Assembly (NCBI GenBank): GCA_017648425.1
Contig: JAGCJD010000136.1
Span: 1-5,418, forward strand
DNA length: 5,418 nucleotides
DNA from: Clostridia bacterium
GTDB taxonomy: Bacteria > Bacillota > Clostridia > Oscillospirales > CAG-272
Reading direction: 5' to 3'
The position numbers were made by a program, and so were the translations under genes. Positions 1 through 4,457 of this stretch are shown here, in pieces (position 1 is the stretch's first letter; each line of letters begins with the position of its first letter). The notes beneath the pieces are model-generated. The model worked only from the letters and a program-made list of their open reading frames with translations, searched no databases and was not told the DNA's origin.

Positions 1-199
1 CGCAATGCTTTGTACAATCTCTCTTGTTGTTCAATTTTCAATGACCCTCGCTACCCCTTCCAGCGGGACATCCTGACTATTATATCATACCTATTCCGCA
101 TTGTCAATACCTTTTTTGAAAGTTTTTTCGATTTTTTTCATTTTCTTTCTTTAAAGCTCTGCAATGCTACCAAGGTCTCGCCACCTCTTTCAAGACAGC
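1..199 (-). other. Probable rRNA operon leader, boxA-like element near 31-45
   Basis: This is the minus-strand stretch downstream of P1, including P2, that would be transcribed as the leader of an off-window 16S rRNA gene. About 30 bases after the P2 start it reads GTCATTGAAAATTGA (31-45), resembling the Gram-positive rRNA antitermination element boxA (TTCTTTGAAAACT-like in Bacillus leaders), followed by GAACAAC-type sequence as is common ahead of clostridial 16S genes. No convincing protein gene lies here: a plus-strand frame open over 10-303 is low-complexity, has no ribosome binding site and runs antisense across both promoters. The alternative is a leader for another strongly expressed stable RNA. 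The first bases of 16S are not visible. Confidence 0.55.
79..107 (-). promoter_or_regulatory. Promoter P2 of a probable rRNA operon (leftward)
   Basis: Read on the minus strand, a perfect -35 box TTGACA (102-107) is followed after exactly 17 bases by a perfect -10 box TATAAT (79-84). A TGA triplet directly before the -10 makes it an extended -10 as well. Transcription would start near base 72 and run leftward out of the window. Directly upstream are A-tracts (T-runs at 112-117, 123-128 and 132-138 on the plus strand), a likely UP element. Such a strong promoter, lying second in a tandem pair with a boxA-like sequence downstream and no protein gene in front of it, fits an rRNA operon P2. The promoter itself is seen directly; the rRNA assignment is inference because the 16S gene is off the edge. 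Confidence 0.85.
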
Positions 200-205
200 C
201 TGCAT

Positions 206-234
206 ATTATATACCTTTTCGCTCAGTTTGTCAA
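206..234 (-). promoter_or_regulatory. Promoter P1 of a probable rRNA operon (leftward)
   Basis: On the minus strand, TTGACA (229-234) and TATAAT (206-211) are separated by exactly 17 bases, a second perfect sigma-A promoter 127 bases upstream of P2. The start point would be near base 199. The 30 bases upstream of the -35 (about 235-262) are dominated by A- and T-runs, as in an rRNA-type UP element. The downstream sequence shares two blocks with P2 (194-202 with 67-75, and 177-192 with 47-62), so P1 and P2 look like copies of one module. The lipoprotein gene ends at 320 on the same strand, so P1 begins a new transcription unit behind it. Confidence 0.85.
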
Positions 235-239
235 GAGGT

Positions 240-319
240 TTTTGAAAAAAATTACCCTATTTTGTCATTTTTTATGTTTTATATATTAATTACAAATTTA
301 TAGGTGTTGTTTTGTACAA
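240..319. other. AT-rich spacer between the lipoprotein gene and the rrn-type promoters
   Basis: This stretch holds only A/T-rich sequence between the lipoprotein stop codon and P1. Its left part probably serves as the P1 UP element. I could not find a stable GC-rich hairpin with a T-run that would terminate the lipoprotein transcript, so transcription may run through into the P1/P2 region. The palindrome TTGTACAA at 312-319 directly abuts the lipoprotein stop codon. Confidence 0.5.
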
Positions 320-949
320 TTATACAAGCGCATATGTAAGTCCAAAGCTTTTAGCAAACGAATGTATATACGAGCCCTCATGGCAATAAATCGTAAGTCG
401 CGAGCCTGCGTTTCCGAATGCAGAATATCCAATTTCCGTAACGCTTGAAGGGACAGTTGCACTTGTGAGTTCCATACAGCCGTTAAATGCAAACCAACCT
501 ATTCGTTTAACGCCATCGGGTATAATAACGCTTTTTATCTGTTTATCGGAAAAGGCGTTATCACCTATCTCCACCACTTGGTAGCCATCTATACTTGTAG
601 GGATTACTATATCGGTATCTGCCCCCATATAACCGGTTATAGTTGCCAAATTGTCACTGACGGTATAAATAAATCCTTTAACCTTTTCCGCCTCAGGTGT
701 CTGCGTATCCTCAGTCTTACCAACGCTCTGCTCATTATCAAGCATATCAATTAGGTTTTTAAGTTCATCGATCTGCTTTTGCCTTTCCTGCTCACTAATG
801 GATTGCTGTTGTTTCAGTGTGTTCAGTTCCCCCTCAAACAAGGAAACCCTTTCATTAATTTCATTAAATTGTTCAGAGTTTTCATTTGCGCAAGAAGCAA
901 ACGAAAGCAGTACAAGAAATATTAAGGTTACAGCGACAGTTCTTTTCAT
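320..949 (-). CDS. Lipoprotein with coiled coil and BspA-like leucine-rich repeats
   Basis: A 209-residue predicted surface lipoprotein of unknown function. Residues 1-20 form a lipoprotein signal peptide: MKR, a hydrophobic stretch, then FASC with Cys20 as the predicted lipidated residue (Phe at -3 is slightly atypical). Residues about 26-74 are rich in Glu, Gln, Lys and Leu with heptad-like spacing, a probable coiled coil that would hold the domain off the membrane. A short linker (75-90) leads to a C-terminal LRR_5/BspA-type domain. Three repeats of the IPxxVxxIGxxAF type lie at about 113-133, 137-155 and 160-178, followed by the cap-like segment LTIYCHEGSYIHSFAKSFGL. This family commonly mediates surface binding, but no ligand can be read from the sequence. 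The start is well supported: AAGGAG (955-960) lies 5 bases before the ATG. No partner gene shares its transcript. Confidence 0.85.
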   Translation of the reverse strand: MKRTVAVTLIFLVLLSFASCANENSEQFNEINERVSLFEGELNTLKQQQSISEQERQKQIDELKNLIDMLDNEQSVGKTEDTQTPEAEKVKGFIYTVSDNLATITGYMGADTDIVIPTSIDGYQVVEIGDNAFSDKQIKSVIIPDGVKRIGWFAFNGCMELTSATVPSSVTEIGYSAFGNAGSRLTIYCHEGSYIHSFAKSFGLTYALV

Positions 950-954
950 TTTCT

Positions 955-960
955 CTCCTT
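955..960 (-). promoter_or_regulatory. Ribosome binding site of the lipoprotein gene
   Basis: On the minus strand, AAGGAG ends 5 bases before the ATG at 947-949. It is a near-perfect Shine-Dalgarno match and fixes the start that gives an intact lipoprotein signal peptide. Confidence 0.85.
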
Positions 961-985
961 ATTTATGTTATTTTTCTCTCATTAA

Positions 986-1015
986 ATCATACCACGCGAG
1001 GTTATTGCAAATCAA
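986..1015 (-). promoter_or_regulatory. Probable promoter of the lipoprotein gene
   Basis: Minus-strand extended -10 element TGG-TATGAT (-10 at 986-991, TG at 993-994) with a weak -35 TTGATT (1010-1015) at 18-base spacing. The start point would be near 979, leaving a leader of about 30 bases before the ATG. It is weaker than the other promoters here, in keeping with moderate expression. It is divergent to the tRNA promoter, with about 57 bases between the two -35 boxes. Confidence 0.6.
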
Positions 1016-1072
1016 GAAAATCATGTCGACTAAAAAAAGTTTTTATATCTGAAAATTTTTTTAAAAAACATA

Positions 1073-1101
1073 TTGACAAATCATTTCTTATGTTGTATAA
1101 T
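1073..1101 (+). promoter_or_regulatory. Perfect sigma-A promoter of the CAT-anticodon tRNA
   Basis: TTGACA (1073-1078), 17-base spacer, TATAAT (1096-1101): all six bases of both boxes match consensus. A run of alternating A- and T-tracts at about 1031-1070 directly upstream is a likely UP element. The start point would be near 1108, about 15 bases before the mature tRNA 5' end. The -10 lies inside a 15-base palindrome, TTGTATAATATACAA (1093-1107). Confidence 0.9.
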
Positions 1102-1122
1102 ATACAAGTCGCATGTGAATGC

Positions 1123-1199
1123 GGGCCATTAGCTCAGTTGGTTAGAGCAACCGGCTCATAACCGGTTGGTCCGGGGTTCGAGTCCCTGATGGCCCACCA
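1123..1199 (+). tRNA. tRNA with CAT anticodon, probably tRNA-Ile2 (lysidine type)
   Basis: A complete 77-base tRNA gene with encoded CCA. The acceptor stem GGGCCAT (1123-1129) pairs fully with ATGGCCC (1189-1195). The D stem is GCTC/GAGC (1132-1135 and 1145-1148), and the anticodon stem ACCGG/CCGGT (1150-1154 and 1162-1166) encloses loop CTCATAA with CAT at 1157-1159. The T stem CGGGG/CCCTG (one G-T pair) encloses TTCGAGT, and the discriminator is A1196. CAT occurs in initiator Met, elongator Met and Ile2 tRNAs. The initiator is disfavoured because positions 1 and 72 form a normal G-C pair. C4-G69 and C5-G68 pairs and a CTCATAA loop match features known to favour TilS recognition in E. coli tRNA-Ile2, so Ile2, decoding AUA after lysidine modification, is preferred; elongator Met remains possible. 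It is a single-gene unit with its own promoter and terminator. Confidence 0.95.
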
Positions 1200-1236
1200 A
1201 AAGCCCGAAAGCAAAAGCTTTCGGGCTTTTCATTTT
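1199..1236 (+). terminator. Intrinsic terminator of the tRNA gene
   Basis: A perfect hairpin: GCCCGAAAGC (1203-1212), AAAA loop, GCTTTCGGGC (1217-1226). It is extended by four A-T pairs (1199-1202 with 1227-1230) and followed by T-rich sequence TTTTCATTTT. The outermost A is the last base of the encoded CCA, so the terminator begins with no spacer behind the tRNA. The A-run before the stem could also allow it to act in the opposite direction. Confidence 0.9.
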
Positions 1237-1267
1237 CTCCAACACTAGAGAATCACTCAAAAAGCCC

Positions 1268-1296
1268 TTGACCAAATGGGATTATTGGTGTATAAT
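1268..1296 (+). promoter_or_regulatory. Sigma-A promoter of the degenerate M23-domain gene
   Basis: TTGACC (1268-1273; one mismatch to consensus), 17-base spacer, perfect TATAAT (1291-1296). The start point would be near 1303, giving a leader of about 27 bases. This is a housekeeping-type promoter, which argues against forespore-specific (sigma-F/G) control. Confidence 0.85.
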
Positions 1297-1329
1297 ATTA
1301 TAAATTATATGTAGGAAAGGAATGGCTTT

Positions 1330-2934
1330 ATGTGGGAAAGAGTTAAATGCTTTTTTAATTCGCTGAAAAATCGGTTCTCTCCAAAAAGGTTCATAAGAAT
1401 CGCTCTCATTATTCTGGCAATATTGATACCCACAATACTTGCCATTATATCCTTATCTCGCTACAACAGCGTTTCACTTAAACAATCCGAAAGAGTTCAC
1501 ACGGCAATACTTTTTGACAAGGACGGCAATGAGCTTTACCGCGAAAATGCGGAATCAAACGAGGGTGGGGACACTTCTCTTATCAGTATTTTTAACACGA
1601 TAAATGATAATCTCACGCCTACATCAAAAATAAGCGACAGCGTTGTGACAGAGGAAAAGCTTGTAGCAACTCTTATCAGCCCTGCCAAAACGATAACGCT
1701 CGACTGCTATTTTTCATTCACCGAGGGCTCAAGCTACTGTGTTGACGAGTCGGGTAGTTATTTTAAGATAGACAAGGAGGACAGCGAGAGATTTCTGGCT
1801 TCAAGCTTTGCAGAGCCGCTATACAAGGACGCAAGGTGTCCTGTGCTGACGACTGCGGACGGTCATAGCGTTACTCCCCATTCCGTATCATGGTATTATC
1901 AGAATGTTGAGGGAGGCTTTGCCGAAGCTTTAAAAAATCCAACTGTATCGGAGGTGCTTGCTTATGATATAACGGGTGGAATTTCTCTTTCTTTTAACAT
2001 TCAACCAGACGAATGTCATGTAAATGTATTCAGTGGTGAAAATCTTATATTTGATGGAAGCCTATCCGACCTTTCGCGTTTAAAGTTTGATTCAAGCGCT
2101 CCTTTGCTCGTCAACGCCGTTGCTGAATGGAAACAGAACAGCGGTAGCCAATACTATGGACGCATTGATTATAATTTTTATGTCACTGTGCAAAAACGAG
2201 CTGAATTTTCTATAAACAAGACCTCATTATCCGCGGGAGAGTTTGCTATCCTTAGCGCAACTCATGTTTCCGATATTTCAAAAATATACTTTTCCTGCTC
2301 TGACCCAAGCTTTAATCCCATATTTTTCTCAAACGGCACTACCGTTCACGCTATAATCCCCTGCCCCTCAGTGCTTTCTGAAAATGGTACGCTTGATGTT
2401 ACTGTATCATACGGAATATCCATGCAAAAATTCACCATTGAGGTGACCGAGGAAGCGTGTTTCGCTCAGGCAATAATAAATCAAGCTGCCAGATCAAGAG
2501 GAATTATGGATATAGGATTTAGCACCTCGGCAGAATACATATTCTTAAACAAAAATGTAACTGACCCCTGCGAGAGAGGATACGATGTAACAACTGAGTT
2601 CGGCTCTCCCTCGGAAAGCACCTACTCTTATTTCACTCAATACTCGCACGCGAGCGAATATGGTGTGCTAGTTCCCTCAATATCAGCAGGCAAGGTAGTT
2701 AGCAAGGGATACAGCTCATCTCTTGGCAATTATGTGATAATAGATGCAGGGCTAGGTATGAGATTTTGCTATATAAATCTTTCCTGGACCGATGTATCCG
2801 TTGGCGAATATGTTGCAACAGGAGATCCTGTTGGGCGAACAAGTAATACTTTCGGCACATCACACGATGGCTTTGCGGTCATTCTGACTTGTGGAAATTC
2901 GGTGCTAAACTGCGAATATTTGTTAAAGCAATAA
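1330..2934 (+). CDS. Membrane-anchored protein with degenerate LytM/M23 peptidase domain
   Basis: A 534-residue protein with a basic cytoplasmic N-terminus (1-20), one hydrophobic membrane anchor (about 21-43) and a large predicted extracellular part. Residues about 58-285 are beta-rich and not recognised. Residues about 291-373 look like an Ig-like/M23 N-terminal beta domain. Residues about 435-533 match the LytM (peptidase M23) fold: GVLVPSISAGKVV, LGNYVIIDAG, VGEYVATGDPVGR. The catalytic set is degraded. H440 may keep the first zinc histidine, but the expected Asp is Tyr, the YAHLS histidine is Asn483 (YINLS), and HLHF reads H512-D-G-F. I therefore infer a non-hydrolytic scaffold or regulator of cell-wall enzymes, as known for EnvC- and SpoIIQ-type LytM domains; homology to those proteins is not claimed. 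The start is supported by AGGAAAGG at 1313-1320, 9 bases before the ATG. It is monocistronic. Confidence 0.8.
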   Translation: MWERVKCFFNSLKNRFSPKRFIRIALIILAILIPTILAIISLSRYNSVSLKQSERVHTAILFDKDGNELYRENAESNEGGDTSLISIFNTINDNLTPTSKISDSVVTEEKLVATLISPAKTITLDCYFSFTEGSSYCVDESGSYFKIDKEDSERFLASSFAEPLYKDARCPVLTTADGHSVTPHSVSWYYQNVEGGFAEALKNPTVSEVLAYDITGGISLSFNIQPDECHVNVFSGENLIFDGSLSDLSRLKFDSSAPLLVNAVAEWKQNSGSQYYGRIDYNFYVTVQKRAEFSINKTSLSAGEFAILSATHVSDISKIYFSCSDPSFNPIFFSNGTTVHAIIPCPSVLSENGTLDVTVSYGISMQKFTIEVTEEACFAQAIINQAARSRGIMDIGFSTSAEYIFLNKNVTDPCERGYDVTTEFGSPSESTYSYFTQYSHASEYGVLVPSISAGKVVSKGYSSSLGNYVIIDAGLGMRFCYINLSWTDVSVGEYVATGDPVGRTSNTFGTSHDGFAVILTCGNSVLNCEYLLKQ

Positions 2935-2972
2935 AAAATAACGCTCTCCATTACGGAGAGCGTTATTTTTTT
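2934..2972. terminator. Bidirectional terminator between convergent genes
   Basis: A perfect 16-base-pair hairpin: arm 2934-2949, loop ATTAC (2950-2954), arm 2955-2970. The inner part CGCTCTCC/GGAGAGCG is GC-rich and the outer part is A-T pairs, giving a T-run after the stem on both strands. It sits between the plus-strand M23-like gene and the minus-strand glyS, which end only 40 bases apart. The last base of the TAA stop at 2932-2934 is the first base of the stem. Confidence 0.93.
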
Positions 2973-2974
2973 AT

Positions 2975-4372
2975 TTAAAACTCTATCTTGCTTTCAATGT
3001 ATGCGCGAAGCTCGGTAATAGGAATTCTTACCTGCTCCATTGTATCTCTGTCACGAACGGTCACACATCCGTCAACCTCGGAATCAAAGTCATAGGTGAT
3101 ACAAAGAGGTGTTCCTATCTCGTCCTGACGGCGATATCTCTTACCTATTGAGCCTGCCTCGTCATAATCAACATTGAAGTACTTGGTAAGGTCTTCAAAC
3201 ACCTTTTCCGCGCCCTCGGAAAGCTTTTTGGAAAGGGGCAAAACTGCCGCCTTGAAGGGCGCTAAGAACGGGTGCAGGTGAAGCACGGTTCTTACATCGT
3301 TCTTCTCTGCGTCAATCACTTCCTCATCATATGCGTCAACGAGGAATGCAAGCGCAACACGGTCAGCTCCAAGCGAGGGCTCAACGACATAAGGCGTGTA
3401 TTTTTCGTTAGTTTCGGGATCGAAGTACATCATATCCTTACCGCTATGCTCAGCGTGCTGTGAAAGGTCATAATCAGTTCTGTCAGCAACACCCCAAAGC
3501 TCTCCCCAGCCGAACGGGAACAAGAACTCAAAGTCGGTAGTTGCCTTGGAGTAGAAGCAAAGCTCCTCAGGACTGTGATCGCGAAGCTTGAGGTTTTCCT
3601 CTCTCATTCCGAGGTCAACGAGCCACTTGCGGCAGTATTCCTTCCAGAAAGCGAACCACTCAAGGTCTGTGCCGGGCTTGCAGAAGAACTCAAGCTCCAT
3701 CTGCTCAAACTCACGAGTACGGAATGTAAAGTTACCGGGGGTTATCTCGTTACGGAAGGACTTACCGATCTGGCATACACCAAAGGGCAGCTTCTTTCTT
3801 GACGAGCGCTGAATGCTTGCAAAGTCAACGAATATTCCCTGCGCGGTCTCGGGACGGAGATAAAGCTCCGTTGTAGAGTCCTCAGTAACACCCTGATATG
3901 TCTTGAACATAAGATTAAATTTCTTTATATCGGCAAAATCAGTTCCGCCGCAATCGGGGCAAACTATTCCCTTTTCCTTGATGTATGCTGCCATTTCGTC
4001 AAATGTCCAGCCTGCGGGATTATCGTCAAGTCCGTTTGCAAATGCGTACTCCTCAATAAGCTTATCTGCTCTGTGACGAGTTTTGCAGGTCTTACAGTCC
4101 ATAAGAGGATCAGAAAATCCTCCTACATGTCCTGAAGCCACCCATGTCTGAGGGTTCATAATTATTGCGCTGTCAAGTCCTACATTGTATTTGCATTCCT
4201 GAACGAATTTCTTCCACCATGCCTTTTTTACATTGTTCTTGAACTCAACTCCAAGAGGACCGTAGTCCCATGAGTTAGCAAGTCCGCCGTATATCTCAGA
4301 GCCGGGGAAAATAAATCCTCTGTTTTTACAAAGGACAACGATCTTATCCATAGTCTTTTCTGAATTGTTCAT
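2975..4372 (-). CDS. glyS: Glycine--tRNA ligase, class II homodimeric type
   Basis: Charges tRNA-Gly with glycine using ATP, in the cytoplasm. With the start chosen here it has 465 residues, normal for the alpha2 bacterial/eukaryotic-type enzyme (not the alpha2beta2 glyQ/glyS type). Residues numbered from that start: GGLANSWDYGPLG near 30-42 begins the catalytic core; CKTC (93-96) and CPDCG (138-142) form a probable zinc site; RPETAQGIF at 174-182; motif 2 FRNE (206-209) with FRTREFEQ following; motif 3 GADR (335-338); and a C-terminal anticodon-binding domain from about 365, containing GKRYRRQDEIGTP. The ATG at 4370-4372 is preferred over the in-frame ATG at 4394-4396. AAGGAAGGA (4379-4387) lies 6 bases before it, and the protein then begins MNNSEKTMDKI, like relatives. 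The upstream ATG would leave almost no leader after the predicted transcription start. No T-box leader is present. Confidence 0.97.
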   Translation of the reverse strand: MNNSEKTMDKIVVLCKNRGFIFPGSEIYGGLANSWDYGPLGVEFKNNVKKAWWKKFVQECKYNVGLDSAIIMNPQTWVASGHVGGFSDPLMDCKTCKTRHRADKLIEEYAFANGLDDNPAGWTFDEMAAYIKEKGIVCPDCGGTDFADIKKFNLMFKTYQGVTEDSTTELYLRPETAQGIFVDFASIQRSSRKKLPFGVCQIGKSFRNEITPGNFTFRTREFEQMELEFFCKPGTDLEWFAFWKEYCRKWLVDLGMREENLKLRDHSPEELCFYSKATTDFEFLFPFGWGELWGVADRTDYDLSQHAEHSGKDMMYFDPETNEKYTPYVVEPSLGADRVALAFLVDAYDEEVIDAEKNDVRTVLHLHPFLAPFKAAVLPLSKKLSEGAEKVFEDLTKYFNVDYDEAGSIGKRYRRQDEIGTPLCITYDFDSEVDGCVTVRDRDTMEQVRIPITELRAYIESKIEF

Positions 4373-4378
4373 GATAAT

Positions 4379-4387
4379 TCCTTCCTT
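4379..4387 (-). promoter_or_regulatory. Ribosome binding site that decides the glyS start
   Basis: Minus-strand AAGGAAGGA lies 6 bases before the ATG at 4370-4372. The competing upstream ATG (4394-4396) has only AAGGA (4400-4404), 3 bases away, which is too close for good initiation. The longer frame would place this strong site inside the coding region. Confidence 0.8.
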
Positions 4388-4414
4388 AAATTGCATAAAT
4401 CCTTATATTTCAAC

Positions 4415-4443
4415 ATTTTATCACACATTGTATCCATTGTCAA
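4415..4443 (-). promoter_or_regulatory. Promoter of glyS
   Basis: On the minus strand TTGACA (4438-4443), 17-base spacer, TAAAAT (4415-4420), with TGA before the -10 forming an extended -10. The start point would be near 4408, a 5' leader of about 36 bases. It lies wholly in the 85-base gap between the upstream gene's stop codon (4458-4460) and glyS. There is no room for a T-box riboswitch and no terminator in front, so read-through from the upstream gene can add to expression. Confidence 0.85.
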
Positions 4444-4457
4444 GAGGAATACGAAAT

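Noticed and set aside
91..141. Minus-strand 16-codon frame (MKKIEKTFKKGIDNAE) in the P1 leader as a possible leader peptide
   Set aside because: There is no convincing Shine-Dalgarno (only AAAG-type sequence upstream), the Lys codons come from the A-tracts, and its end overlaps the P2 -35 box.
10..303. Plus-strand open frame of 97 codons
   Set aside because: It has no ribosome binding site, is Phe/Ser/Tyr-rich low-complexity sequence, and runs antisense across two perfect minus-strand promoters and their A-tracts; the open frame reflects T-rich DNA.
798..1161. Plus-strand open frames overlapping the lipoprotein 5' end, its promoter and the tRNA
   Set aside because: They run antisense to a well-supported gene or across promoters and the tRNA, with no ribosome binding site or recognisable domain.
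1322..1366. Alternative ATG at 1322 giving a 14-codon frame overlapping the start of the M23-like gene
   Set aside because: It is only 1 base from the Shine-Dalgarno at 1313-1320, too close for initiation; the ATG at 1330 has good spacing.
1330..2934. The M23-like protein as a SpoIIQ sporulation protein
   Set aside because: It is much longer than SpoIIQ, carries extra beta domains and has a sigma-A rather than a sigma-F promoter; only the idea of a degenerate LytM domain is shared.
3272..3812. Several plus-strand frames of 60-75 codons inside glyS
   Set aside because: They are shadows of a strongly conserved minus-strand gene, with no start signals or recognisable products.
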